In this document: positions 1 to 8,195 of the stretch, piece by piece | Position numbering within the stretch: the first letter of the stretch is position 1 | How the letters are laid out: every line of letters starts with the position of its first letter | Assembly (NCBI GenBank): GCA_002371785.1 | Contig: DFGU01000094.1 | Location: forward strand, 1-14,374 | Direction: 5' to 3' | From: Bacteroidales bacterium UBA3742 | GTDB lineage: Bacteria; Bacteroidota; Bacteroidia; Bacteroidales; Paludibacteraceae | Length of the DNA stretch: 14,374 nucleotides | Notes under the pieces: generated by a model | What the model saw: the letters and a program-made list of their open reading frames with translations, nothing else | Databases searched by the model: none | What the model was told of the DNA's origin: nothing | Translations under genes and position numbers: made by a program

Positions 1-890
1 GTCAGTTCGCCGAAGCGCTCGTCTGCATAGCTGTTGCCCGCACATACCTCTGCCTCATACGCATACTCGGTCGTCGGGGCTTTATAGCCCTCGCCGGTCA
101 CGGTCACCTTGGCCGTCGACGTACCGTCCGTGATGGTGATCACCGCCGCATACGTACGCACCTCTTTCGGGGTGAAATACACGGTAAAGGCATAGTTGCC
201 GATCTTGCCCAGCGTAGCGCCGCCGGCCTGCGCGGCCGTGCCGTTCTTCGAGGCGCAAGCGTTAGCGCCTACGGCATATTGGAGTGCGGCCGTGTTGTCG
301 GCGGTGCCGAGATGGAAGATCTCGGGTTCCGAACTGGTGATCGTGATGTCGCCGGCTGTCAGGAACGAACGGAGTTGCACCTTGTAAGCCGCCGTGTCAA
401 TCAGGTTCACCACGCCGTAGTCCTTGGTCAGGGTCGTCGTACCGTACTCGCCCTGCGCCAGCAGGATATGCTGGGCCAGACGGATGTCCTGGTGATAGAT
501 GATCACTTTGTGGGTCGGCAGCCCCGAACGGTTGTACTTGATCCAGTTGATATCACGGCTCACGCTAAAGTGTTCCGTCGTGTTGCTGTTCTTGTCCGTG
601 TTCTCCTGCAGCGCCCCTACCTCACGCGTGTTGCTGCCGCTGTTGGCGGACTCAAGCACCTTGGTGTCTATCTTGCGGGCTACGCCTAACCAGTCCAGCC
701 ACTCGTACTTCCACTGCATATTCAGCGTGCCTGCCGTGGGGGCAAACACGCTTGTCTCGTAGTCGCCCTGGGTATTCATCGTGTGCTCGCCGTCATCGTA
801 CAGCGAGTACCACGTACCATTCTTGTACGTCTGCGCCTGCAAACCCAGAGCCGCTACCATGAGTATAAGCAAAATATTTAGCCGTTTCAT
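1..890 (-). CDS. Exported protein, N-terminal 296 residues (C-terminus beyond window)
   Basis: Translating the minus strand from the ATG at 888-890 gives an open frame that runs off the window edge. Residues 1-20 form a signal peptide (MKRLNILLILMVAALGLQAQ) with no lipobox cysteine, so it is exported but not an obvious lipoprotein. The middle (roughly residues 150-265) looks like an Ig-like, choice-of-anchor-D/ASH type beta-sandwich, with the pattern 'YAFTVYFTPKEVRTYAAVITI'-like strands ending in VTVTGEG. The last visible residues (YAYEAEVCAGNSYADERFGE) closely match the first C-terminal repeat of the 724-residue protein two genes upstream, so similar repeats probably continue outside the window. 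It starts 29 bp after the 512-residue protein's stop, behind an A-rich leader, and is most likely the fourth gene of the receptor operon. Function is not recognised; a surface or cell-envelope role beside the receptor is inference. Confidence 0.8.
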   Translation of the reverse strand, partial: MKRLNILLILMVAALGLQAQTYKNGTWYSLYDDGEHTMNTQGDYETSVFAPTAGTLNMQWKYEWLDWLGVARKIDTKVLESANSGSNTREVGALQENTDKNSNTTEHFSVSRDINWIKYNRSGLPTHKVIIYHQDIRLAQHILLAQGEYGTTTLTKDYGVVNLIDTAAYKVQLRSFLTAGDITITSSEPEIFHLGTADNTAALQYAVGANACASKNGTAAQAGGATLGKIGNYAFTVYFTPKEVRTYAAVITITDGTSTAKVTVTGEGYKAPTTEYAYEAEVCAGNSYADERFGEL

Positions 891-919
891 AATTTCGACT
901 AATTCTTAATTCTTAATTT

Positions 920-2458
920 TTAATTTACTTTTCGTCCCGTCAGGTCGAAAAGTACGCCGTCCTGGCGGCGGATATACAAACGTCCGTTGCGCAGCACCTT
1001 GGTACTTTGTACTTGCTCACTTAGTACTTCATCTACGGCCTGGTTCAGCGGATTCAGGTCACCTGCCTGGCTGTTTGCGAACTCTACGCGGTAGAGGCGG
1101 TAGTCACCCGTCTGTGCATAGTCGTCGGCTACCACATAAACCTGGATGCACTTATGTACGGCATCAAAACCGATGAAGGTCTGTGCCGACTGACCGTTAG
1201 CTTCCGCACCATACTGAGCGCAACTGTCGCAGTAGTTGCCTTCTATTGTCGCTACGCGGTTCGCAAACGCCATCGGCTTGCCGTTCACGGTGAAGCTACT
1301 GAGCTGCTTGTTATATACCAGTTCTACATCGTCGATAAATACCGAGTCAGCCGACTGCTTGGTAGCCGTTCCGCCACCCGGTACGGCGTTGGTCGAGAAC
1401 GTAGCCAGGATGTATGCCGGATCGTCCGTCAGTTCGGTATAAGCGAAGGGCACTGCCAGTCGCTGCCAGCCCATATCAGCCGTAGCTGCGTATTTTACCG
1501 ATGCTTGACCGATTTTCACAGCCGAGTAATCAACGGTATCCACTTCCGGATCCTGGTAGCGCGCATTCGTCGTGATCACGGCATTCAGGCTGGCGCGGTT
1601 CACCTCGTTAGCCGGGTTCTTGTCGGCCGGCACATATTTAGCCCAGAATACGAGCGAGTCCGGACGACCGTTGAACGGCGTGTTAAAGCCCTCGTTCGTC
1701 GGGTCGGAGAAGCTGTAGTTGCCCGTAGCGTCGGTAGCTTCCATCGAACCGGCATTGATTCGGCCGTTGGTGCAGTTGCCGTTCGCACTTACGCCCCCCA
1801 CTACTGTCTTGGTCGAGAGCACGGCACTCTGCGCGCCCTTCGAACCCGGACGCACCTCTGCGGCCTGCTGGAACTGCATCGTGTTGCTGATTACAAAACT
1901 GGCGAAATCGCCCGTAGCGCTACCGAACGAGTGCCAGCCTTCCGGCTCGTTGTTGGTCCATGCCCCCTCAAAGCCGCCGTTCGGCAACTGGTAGTTGTTC
2001 TCGCGTGCAGCCGTTCCCTCAAATACTACGATGATCGGCAGGGGCAGCGTCGGCGCCTTGATCTCCAGCGTCACCTGTGCCTCTGTAGCTGATACCAGCG
2101 AGTTGTATGTCTCGCCTTCGTCCTCGTAGTTATTGAGCATCTTGATCGTTGCACGCAGCTTGATCGAGTCCAGGTAGAGCGAGGTCTCCTCCAGCGTCAA
2201 CTTGCCGTTCTCGTCCATCGTGATATTGGGCAGCACGATGTTACCCAGTTTACCGGCGCCGAACATGAAGTCCGGCAATACGAAGGTCAGCGTGTTGTCT
2301 GTTGCACCCGGCAGCAGGTACACCGAGCGGCTGGGATACTCGTCCCAATCGATCCATAGCTGACCGTCAAACTTGCCGCATACGTCCTTAGCCGTTACGG
2401 CCATCATCTGTGCCGACATCATCAAGCCGGCCATCAGTGTAAAAAATACTTTCTTCAT
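920..2458 (-). CDS. Calycin-like / PCMD domain exported protein (512 aa)
   Basis: Residues 1-23 are a signal peptide. Residues ~24-150 resemble the Bacteroidota calycin-like beta-barrel (short strands with LPDFMFGAGKLGNIVLPNI). Residues ~155-385 resemble the PCMD (putative carbohydrate metabolism) domain, with NGGFEGAW, EGWHSFGSATGDF, the SANGNCTNGRINAGS block, DSLVFWAKY and a closing FIDDVELVY. Residues ~386-460 form a small beta domain (QVYVVADDYAQTGDYRLYRV). The last ~25 residues (NGRLYIRRQDGVLFDLTGRK) look like the short C-terminal tail common on exported Bacteroidales proteins and may be a reduced type IX sorting signal. The protein is clearly paralogous to the 724-residue neighbour along residues 24-460 but lacks its four-repeat extension. 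The gene begins 45 bp after that gene. The leader is almost all A and T without a Shine-Dalgarno sequence. Calycin folds often bind small or hydrophobic ligands, so ligand binding for the receptor is plausible but unproven. Confidence 0.9.
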   Translation of the reverse strand: MKKVFFTLMAGLMMSAQMMAVTAKDVCGKFDGQLWIDWDEYPSRSVYLLPGATDNTLTFVLPDFMFGAGKLGNIVLPNITMDENGKLTLEETSLYLDSIKLRATIKMLNNYEDEGETYNSLVSATEAQVTLEIKAPTLPLPIIVVFEGTAARENNYQLPNGGFEGAWTNNEPEGWHSFGSATGDFASFVISNTMQFQQAAEVRPGSKGAQSAVLSTKTVVGGVSANGNCTNGRINAGSMEATDATGNYSFSDPTNEGFNTPFNGRPDSLVFWAKYVPADKNPANEVNRASLNAVITTNARYQDPEVDTVDYSAVKIGQASVKYAATADMGWQRLAVPFAYTELTDDPAYILATFSTNAVPGGGTATKQSADSVFIDDVELVYNKQLSSFTVNGKPMAFANRVATIEGNYCDSCAQYGAEANGQSAQTFIGFDAVHKCIQVYVVADDYAQTGDYRLYRVEFANSQAGDLNPLNQAVDEVLSEQVQSTKVLRNGRLYIRRQDGVLFDLTGRKVN

Positions 2459-2503
2459 TGTTTCACATTTTTATATTTTGTATTTTCACATTTTCATATT
2501 TTC

Positions 2504-4678
2504 TCATTTTCGTATTTTTCGGCCTATTGGATCGAAAAGTTCCTCGCCACGTCGAATATACATCTGTCCATCTATTACGACCTTCGTACATTGTACATTC
2601 GTACTTTGTACATCTCCTACGCCGGTTTCCAGCTGCTTGGGCAGCACCGTCAGGTGTAGGATCAGCGTCGAGTCGCAGTCCTGCTCCGTGTAGTACCATG
2701 CGTCCAGGGTCATCTCGCCCACCGGCATAGTGCTTAGGTTCCATCCTTCCCAGCTCTCCTGTGCGCCCTCGTGGATGGTCTTATATTCATCTATCGTGTA
2801 GTTCGGCAGCACGGTCACCGTGAGGTGTACGATCGAGTCGCCGCCGTACTGATTCTTCTTTGCTACATGTATGTCGCCCTCGTAGGCTTCGCTATAGGTC
2901 ACGCCTTCGTACGTCACGCTTTCGCCTTCGCACATCTGCGCCTCATACACGCCGTACGTCACGGGTATATCCGATATATAGAGCCGCAGCACGTAGGTCG
3001 AGTCGCAACCGTTCGCGGCCTCCAGCACGTCGTAGAATAGATACGGCTCTGCCTGTTGCGCCAGTCCGCTGATAGCCTGTCCGCGCCAGATAGTGTCTAT
3101 CTCGGTGCGGTAGAGCGTCTCCTCCATGCGGTAGGTGGGCAGCACGCGCAGCGTGAGCGTCACGATCGAGTCGCCGCCCTGCATGTTCGGTATGGTATCT
3201 ACGTACGTACCGGCCTCGGTCAGTTCCTGGAACAGTTCGTCCGAGTAGGCTGCGTTGTCGCAGGTCGTGGCTTCGTAGCTGTAGTACGTATCCGTTACCG
3301 GCACCTCCGGCACCGTCATCTGCACGCGATATACCGTGTAGTCGCCCGACTGCGAGTAGTTGTCGGCCACTACATATACATACATGCTGTAGGTCTCAGC
3401 GTCATAGCCGATAAACGACTTGGCCGCACGGCCGTCGGTGGTCACCACGGCGCTATATTCGCTGTCGCTATAGGTCTGCGAGAGGGTCGCTACGCCTTGC
3501 GTGAAGCTCACTGCCTGGCCGTCCAGCGTCAGGCTCTTCAGCCCGTAGTTATACACCATCTCCGCATCGTCTATGTAGAGCTTGTCCGGACTCTTCTTGG
3601 TCGAGTTGCCGCCGCCGGGCGTCTTGTTCGTGGAGAAGGTAATCAGCATATACGCCATCTGCTTGGGGTCAACCGACGTGTACGAGAAGGGCACCGATAC
3701 GCGTCGCCATCCCAGTTCTGTCGTGGCCGAGAAGCGTGCGGTAGCCTCGCCGATCTTCACGGTCGAGTAGTCGCTCGACTCAGGATCCTGGTATCTTGCG
3801 TTGGTGGTCAGTACGGCATGCGCACTCGCCTGGTTCGAGGCGTCCTCTATGCTGCCTCCTCCGGGCAGGTACTTCGCCCAGAATACGAGCGAGTCCGGTT
3901 GACCTACAAACGGCGTGGTATAGCTGCTACCGGGTTCGGAGAAGCTGTAGTTGCCTTTTGCGTCTGTCGCACTCATCGAGCCGGCGTTGATGCGGCCGTT
4001 GGTGCAGTTGCCGTTGGCGCTCACGCCCAGCACCGTCTTCGATTGCAGCAACGCGCTGTGCGAGCCCGTGGATCCGGGACGCGTGTCGCTCGATTGCTGA
4101 AACTGACCCGTATTGCCTGTCACGAACGAGGCATAGTCGCCCGTAGCCGTGCCGAACGAGTGCCAGCCTTGCGGTTCGTGGCTCGTCCATGCGCCCTCAA
4201 AGCCGCCGTTCGTGATGGCGTAGTTGGCGCTCGTCTGCTTTTGTCCCGAGAACGTTACGGGGATGGGCATCGGCACAGCCGCTACCCCGATTTCCAGTCC
4301 TATCTGGGCCGATGTCGCCGACAGAGTCGAACCCGTCGAACTGATCGTGGCGCATGCCCGGATAGCCTTGATGTAGAGCGATGTCTCGTCGATCGTCAGC
4401 TCGCCGCTATTGCTCATTCCGACATTCACCAGCACGATGTCGCCCAGCGGCGCACCGTTGTATCGGAAGTCGGGCAGCACAAACGTGATGCGACCTGCCT
4501 CCGTACCCGGCAGGATATAGATCTTCTCATTCGGATACGGCTCGTCGTCAATACTCAGCGTACCCTGATACGTTCCTGCCACCTGCTCTACCGTCACCGC
4601 CTGCACGTTCATCGCCCAAAGGGCGAAGAACGGAATTAAAAATTTAAAATTGAAAATTGAAAATTTATTCGTTTTCAT
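2504..4678 (-). CDS. Calycin-like / PCMD protein with four C-terminal repeats (724 aa)
   Basis: A signal peptide ends near residue 27 (ALWAMNVQA). Residues ~28-148 resemble the calycin-like barrel, ~152-377 the PCMD domain, and ~378-455 the same small beta domain as in the 512-residue paralogue. Residues ~462-679 form four ~54-residue repeats: 462-513 and 573-625 open with Y-x-Y/V-YEA and close with GGDSIV-x-LT, while 514-568 and 626-679 close with CDST. Each ends in a hydrophobic strand, usually LTVLP. The tail (DGQMYIRRGEELFDPIGRK) resembles the tail of the paralogue and may be a sorting signal. The gene lies 67 bp after the receptor gene and 45 bp before its paralogue, so cotranscription is likely. 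Two oddities: the signal-peptide codons fall in a simple A/T-repeat tract (4634-4668), and the linker before the tail is GTAC-rich. A surface protein that binds or processes a ligand for the receptor is the best guess; catalytic residues are not identifiable. Confidence 0.9.
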   Translation of the reverse strand: MKTNKFSIFNFKFLIPFFALWAMNVQAVTVEQVAGTYQGTLSIDDEPYPNEKIYILPGTEAGRITFVLPDFRYNGAPLGDIVLVNVGMSNSGELTIDETSLYIKAIRACATISSTGSTLSATSAQIGLEIGVAAVPMPIPVTFSGQKQTSANYAITNGGFEGAWTSHEPQGWHSFGTATGDYASFVTGNTGQFQQSSDTRPGSTGSHSALLQSKTVLGVSANGNCTNGRINAGSMSATDAKGNYSFSEPGSSYTTPFVGQPDSLVFWAKYLPGGGSIEDASNQASAHAVLTTNARYQDPESSDYSTVKIGEATARFSATTELGWRRVSVPFSYTSVDPKQMAYMLITFSTNKTPGGGNSTKKSPDKLYIDDAEMVYNYGLKSLTLDGQAVSFTQGVATLSQTYSDSEYSAVVTTDGRAAKSFIGYDAETYSMYVYVVADNYSQSGDYTVYRVQMTVPEVPVTDTYYSYEATTCDNAAYSDELFQELTEAGTYVDTIPNMQGGDSIVTLTLRVLPTYRMEETLYRTEIDTIWRGQAISGLAQQAEPYLFYDVLEAANGCDSTYVLRLYISDIPVTYGVYEAQMCEGESVTYEGVTYSEAYEGDIHVAKKNQYGGDSIVHLTVTVLPNYTIDEYKTIHEGAQESWEGWNLSTMPVGEMTLDAWYYTEQDCDSTLILHLTVLPKQLETGVGDVQSTNVQCTKVVIDGQMYIRRGEELFDPIGRKIRK

Positions 4679-4745
4679 GAGAGTTATCTACATTATATCG
4701 GAGTGCCCGGAGGCACCTTTTTCCTTTCACTTTTCACCTTTCACC

Positions 4746-7490
4746 TTACAACGTCAAGTTGAGCCTACATACAAACGTTCGCGGAGCGGCCAACGCCATC
4801 GGGCGGAAGCTATGCTCGGTGTTCAGCAGGTTGTTGATCATCAGCTGTATTTCCACTTTCTCTTTGATGCGGGCCGACGCACGCAGGTCCATCGTGAAGA
4901 CGCCCGTGTTGTGCTTCTCCCAGTATGTCTGTAGCGACTCGCCGTCCTCGTAGCCGAAGATGAAGAGGCGTGCATAGTCCATCAGGTCTTTCTCCGCTTT
5001 CTCCCGTTCGTCCACCATCAGGTAGTCCACGGCCAGTATCTTGCTCCTGTACGACAGGTTCGTACCGATCGAGAACCACTTGTAGTTGTAGTCTATCGAT
5101 GCCTTGAACGAGTGTTTGTTTCTATATTTCAGGTACTTTGAGTCGTTCGACTTGTTCTTCATCTGCAGCGGGTCGGTGTAGGTCTTCTCCAGCGCGATGC
5201 GGTTCTCGTTGTCCAGGTCCTCGGGCTCGATGAAGGTGTAGCCGATGGCGTACTGCAGGCCCATATTCTTCTTGATATCCACTTTACCTTGCGTGCTCAC
5301 CTCCACGCCGTATATACGGGCGTGACCTACGTTCACGAACTGCGCACCTATTCCTATACCGGCGTCGCTCAGCGATTTCGTCTGCTTCAGGTTGTCGATC
5401 ATCAGTTTGGCCTCGGCTATCGCGTCGTCCATCGAGTTGATCATCGTGAAGTCCGAGTTGCGGAACAGTCCGAACTGATATTCTATCATGTCGTGATACT
5501 CCGTGTAGAATCCGGCTACGTCCAGCACGCCGCTCACCGGTCCGAACTTATACAGTTGTTTATATCCCAGTTCGGCATTGAATCCGCGCTCCGGACGGAT
5601 GTTATGATTCGGATATACGCCGATGCCGCCTATGTCTTTGCGGGCAAATTTCTCGGTGATCGAGGGGTTGCGGTAGCCCTGTCCGAAGCTGGCACGCAGG
5701 AATCCGGCCTTGTATATCTCCCAGTTCAGTCCGGCTCTTAGCACGGGTCTTACCGGGCACAGCCATTTGCCGATCTGTATGTTGGCCTCCGCATAGCTGG
5801 TATCCATGCGGTAGTACTCCAGTCGTACGCCGGCGCTCAGCGAGAGGCGGTCGGCAATGCGGTGGTCATACTGCAGGTAGGCCGCTACGTTGTCGGTCTG
5901 GTGCGTACCCGTCACGTTGGCCGTGTTGGTCAGGTGGTTCCAGTTCACGCCGGTCGTCAGCCGCACGCCGCAGTCCCATGATTTGGCAAACTGATAGTCC
6001 ACGTAGCCGTTGAAGGTCAGCTCCGGACGGGTCGGCTCGTTCGAGGCCAGCAGGTTCAGGGCATAGGCCGCAGCGTCCTGCAGTTCGGCTATAGTGCCGG
6101 TGTAGCCCAGCCCGTTCTGCACCAGGTTCACGCCTTCTTTCACGGCGCCAAGCCAGTCTTCGTTCATCACCGGTATCGCTACGTCCTGGAATGTCAGTAT
6201 TAGCGCATCTTCCGTCGTCTTGCCGCCGTCCACGTAGGCTTGGTACGTGTCGTAGTAGCCCTTCACCTTGTCCAGGTCAAAGCTGCTCACGCCCCATTTC
6301 AGCAGGTCCTCCGTACTCATCGTCTGGCTCGGTTTCACCAGGTTGTCCGAAGTCATGTAGAATCGTGCACGCACTTTGTGCGAGATGCCGCGCTCCGTGT
6401 CGTCGTAGTTCAGGAAGGGGTCGATGTTGAAGTTATGCTCTTTTCGTCCCATGTTGCTCAGCGGCGAGGTACGGATCGGCTCCTTCGGGCTGCGCCAGAT
6501 GAAGAAGTCGCCATATTGGTTGGCTACGTAGTTCATGTTCGCTCCTACGTTCAGGTACTTGCCATCCTCCATCGGAGCGTGATACGTCAGGTTGCCACCC
6601 AGGCGTACGCGGTCGTTGAAGCTCTGCTCGCGGTAGCCCTCGTCCTTAAATCCGCTGATGGCGGCCGAGATATCAAAGTCGCCTACTCGTCTTGAGTGCG
6701 ATGCCTCCGCACCGTAGTAGAGCGGCAGACGCGCGCCCGTGTACTTATAATTCTTGTAGTTGTCGTATATGCCTACGTATCCGCTCACCTTGGTCTGCGG
6801 CTCCAGTCCCGGACGCTGTGTACGCACGTTGATCACGCCGTTCAGGGCCGAACTACCGTACAGCACCGATGCCGCACCTTTCACTACCTCCACTTGCGCT
6901 ACGTTCTCCAGCGGCACGTTGTTCCAGTTGATCTCACCCGTCTTGGGGTTCAGTATCGTCATACCGTCCATCAGCACCTGGCAACGCGAACCTACGCTGT
7001 AGGTCCATCCGCCGCCGCCACGTATGCTCGGCTGCTTGTCCACTATCTCTACGCCCGGCAGGGTCTGCAGCGTACTCGATAGGTCGGTCGGCGCCTGCTG
7101 ACGGATAGCCTCCGGCTTCAGCACCTCGATGCTCACCGTCACGTCCGTCATCTTCTGCTCAAATCGGCCGGCCGTCACCACTACCTCGTCCAGCACCTCG
7201 TTGTTGGCCTGCAGCAGCACCTCATATTTCGCGGGTATGGTGCGTATCACGCGTGTGTCCGTCTGATAACCTACGTACGAGAACTGTACGTGGGCGGGCA
7301 GTTGCTTCAGGTCTATCGCAAAGCGGCCGTCCATGTCGGTCACCGTACCGGTGCCGTCATCTTTGTTCAGTATCGTCACGCCGATCAGGGGTTCCCGTGT
7401 AAATCCGTCGATCACGATGCCGGTCAGTCGCTCGGCCAATGCCGTCTGCGCCAATAGAATAATCAATACAAATGTGTAAAATTTCCTCAT
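4746..7490 (-). CDS. TonB-dependent outer-membrane receptor (914 aa)
   Basis: This is an outer-membrane, proton-motive-force-driven importer of the TonB-dependent family. Residues 1-19 are a signal peptide ending in TALA. Residues ~20-97 form a carboxypeptidase-regulatory-like domain (GxVIDGFTREPLIGVTI, FSYVGYQT). Residues 101-108 (DEVVVTAG) resemble a TonB box. Residues ~114-225 are the plug, with LPGVEIVDKQPSIRGGGG, LMDGM, VEVVKGAASVLYGSSALNGV and INVRT. The remainder is the 22-strand-type barrel. The chain ends in NLTL instead of the usual terminal aromatic residue. No SusD-like gene adjoins it, so a SusCD glycan system is not supported. It is the first gene of the envelope operon, behind the promoter at 7520-7550. 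Siderophore, haem, cobalamin-like or peptide substrates all remain possible. Confidence 0.95.
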   Translation of the reverse strand: MRKFYTFVLIILLAQTALAERLTGIVIDGFTREPLIGVTILNKDDGTGTVTDMDGRFAIDLKQLPAHVQFSYVGYQTDTRVIRTIPAKYEVLLQANNEVLDEVVVTAGRFEQKMTDVTVSIEVLKPEAIRQQAPTDLSSTLQTLPGVEIVDKQPSIRGGGGWTYSVGSRCQVLMDGMTILNPKTGEINWNNVPLENVAQVEVVKGAASVLYGSSALNGVINVRTQRPGLEPQTKVSGYVGIYDNYKNYKYTGARLPLYYGAEASHSRRVGDFDISAAISGFKDEGYREQSFNDRVRLGGNLTYHAPMEDGKYLNVGANMNYVANQYGDFFIWRSPKEPIRTSPLSNMGRKEHNFNIDPFLNYDDTERGISHKVRARFYMTSDNLVKPSQTMSTEDLLKWGVSSFDLDKVKGYYDTYQAYVDGGKTTEDALILTFQDVAIPVMNEDWLGAVKEGVNLVQNGLGYTGTIAELQDAAAYALNLLASNEPTRPELTFNGYVDYQFAKSWDCGVRLTTGVNWNHLTNTANVTGTHQTDNVAAYLQYDHRIADRLSLSAGVRLEYYRMDTSYAEANIQIGKWLCPVRPVLRAGLNWEIYKAGFLRASFGQGYRNPSITEKFARKDIGGIGVYPNHNIRPERGFNAELGYKQLYKFGPVSGVLDVAGFYTEYHDMIEYQFGLFRNSDFTMINSMDDAIAEAKLMIDNLKQTKSLSDAGIGIGAQFVNVGHARIYGVEVSTQGKVDIKKNMGLQYAIGYTFIEPEDLDNENRIALEKTYTDPLQMKNKSNDSKYLKYRNKHSFKASIDYNYKWFSIGTNLSYRSKILAVDYLMVDEREKAEKDLMDYARLFIFGYEDGESLQTYWEKHNTGVFTMDLRASARIKEKVEIQLMINNLLNTEHSFRPMALAAPRTFVCRLNLTL

Positions 7491-7519
7491 ATCTTAAATA
7501 TAACACTTAAAAAACGGCG

Positions 7520-7550
7520 CAAAATTACTGCTTTTTCCCGACATACCAAA
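7520..7550 (-). promoter_or_regulatory. Bacteroidota-type promoter of the receptor operon
   Basis: On the minus strand TTTG (7547-7550) and TAATTTTG (7520-7527) are exactly 19 bp apart, matching the -33/-7 consensus of the Bacteroidota primary sigma factor. Transcription should start near 7512, giving a leader of about 20 nt before the receptor ATG at 7490. The leader is too short for a riboswitch. Confidence 0.8.
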
Positions 7551-7654
7551 CCCCTACGATTAAGAAAAAGGTGCCGTTTTTTAATTTTCCGTAATAATCG
7601 GACATTTTTTCCGTCATTTTTCACCCCAATTATAGCGGACATTCTTAATTTTTG

Positions 7655-7686
7655 TACAAAAAAATCGCACCCGAAAGTGCGATTTT
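7655..7686 (-). terminator. Intrinsic terminator upstream of the receptor operon
   Basis: A perfect 10-bp stem (7661-7670 with 7677-7686, loop of 6) is followed on the minus strand by a run of seven T. It insulates the receptor promoter from the transcript started at 7979-8010. On the plus strand the T-run after the stem is only four bases, so minus-strand use is favoured. Confidence 0.8.
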
Positions 7687-7822
7687 GGAGAAACTTTGTC
7701 GATGCCTGCTGAGAAATATAGTTTTGCCATGATGGTATATGTATTTTGGTTTTAAAATTGCTGTTTGGTGGTATGCTTTTGGGATGAGTTGGTACCGGGC
7801 TTGGCTCGCAATTGGCTCAATG

Positions 7823-7965
7823 ACCTACTATTTACGTACTAATAAGCTATTTATGACATATTTATAACGGTGTAATCACTTATTTATAATTTATTTATCA
7901 CATACTAATAACCTACTTATCACCTACTAATAACCTACTTATCACCTACTAATAGCATACTTCTC
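7823..7965. repeat. 11-bp / 22-bp periodic tandem repeat array
   Basis: From 7823 to 7954 the plus strand reads as twelve consecutive 11-bp units of consensus ACCTACTWATM, with a degenerate thirteenth. Alternate units differ consistently (ending AATA versus TATC), giving a 22-bp higher-order unit. The copies at 7896-7961 are almost exact and those to the left are increasingly diverged. There are no unique spacers, so it is not a CRISPR. The 11-bp period is close to one helical turn, so one DNA face carries the motif repeatedly. The array is not in frame for a repeated peptide, since stops occur on the minus strand. Confidence 0.75.
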
Positions 7966-7978
7966 TCTGAACACAGTG

Positions 7979-8010
7979 CAAAGGTACGACTTTTTTTCGA
8001 GATATGCAAA
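7979..8010 (-). promoter_or_regulatory. Promoter reading into the 11-bp repeat array
   Basis: On the minus strand TTTG (8007-8010) and TACCTTTG (7979-7986) are 20 bp apart. The -33 region and spacer (TTTGCATATCTCGAAAAA) closely resemble those of the ATPase promoter at 10484-10514. No recognisable gene lies between it and the terminator at 7655-7686. Confidence 0.6.
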
Positions 8011-8029
8011 TTTTGGGGTGAGATTTTTG

Positions 8030-8063
8030 AAAAAAAGAGAAGCGCGAGCCTGACGACTCGCGC
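8030..8063 (-). terminator. Terminator of the toxin-antitoxin operon, within repeat R1
   Basis: A perfect 7-bp stem (8042-8048 with 8057-8063, loop of 8) is followed on the minus strand by TTCTC and a T-run. The same hairpin occurs in R2 (9061-9082) and, with one stem base changed, in R3 (10854-10875), each downstream of a minus-strand gene. This suggests that terminating cassette transcripts is one job of the repeat. Confidence 0.55.
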
Positions 8064-8180
8064 ACTAAACAAAGAAGAAGATCGGAACGTCGATTATAGC
8101 GTTTTGTAGTGTTTGGGTGTAAAAAAGTCACTCTCAGGACCATCCGGAACGTCACAGGTTGGTGATTAATGAGTGCCGGA
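8034..8180. repeat. Repeat R1: partial copy (hairpin + U' module)
   Basis: This 147-bp segment is nearly identical to R2 positions 9053-9198, with one indel and about ten substitutions. A 75-bp stretch (8097-8171 and 9115-9189) is identical. R1 holds only the last hairpin of the core plus the U' module; the long core found in R2 and R3 is missing. It ends 15 bp from the toxin stop codon. Open frames across it exist on the minus strand, but I read them as chance. Confidence 0.9.
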
Positions 8181-8195
8181 ATGCCATAAGTCATC

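Larger units (their letters stand above)
7655..7972 (-). ncRNA. Possible ~310-nt untranslated transcript (promoter to terminator)
   Basis: A good promoter (7979-8010) and a good terminator (7655-7686) on the same strand bracket about 310 bp with no convincing gene. The segment holds the 11-bp-periodic repeat array (7823-7965). The only ATG frame of note is 7730-7614 (38 codons, beginning MAKLYFSAGIDKVS), but it runs through the terminator hairpin before stopping. It matches no RNA family I recognise. Alternatives are the empty shell of a deleted cassette gene whose promoter and terminator remain, or a leader-peptide unit. This is inference from flanking signals only. Confidence 0.3.

Noticed and set aside
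1154..2092. Long plus-strand frame opposite the 512-residue gene (and similar at 3056-4639 and 5289-5741)
   Set aside because: These are antisense shadows of G+C-rich genes: arginine/histidine/valine-rich composition, no recognisable domain, and no promoter.
4695..4730. Hairpin GTGCC-CGGA-GGCAC between the receptor and the 724-residue gene as a terminator
   Set aside because: The T-run follows it only on the plus strand, where no gene is transcribed. On the minus strand it lacks a T-run. It may act as a weak processing or attenuation site, but this is not supported.
7896..7961. CRISPR array
   Set aside because: Units of 22 bp are directly adjacent with no unique spacers and no cas genes nearby.
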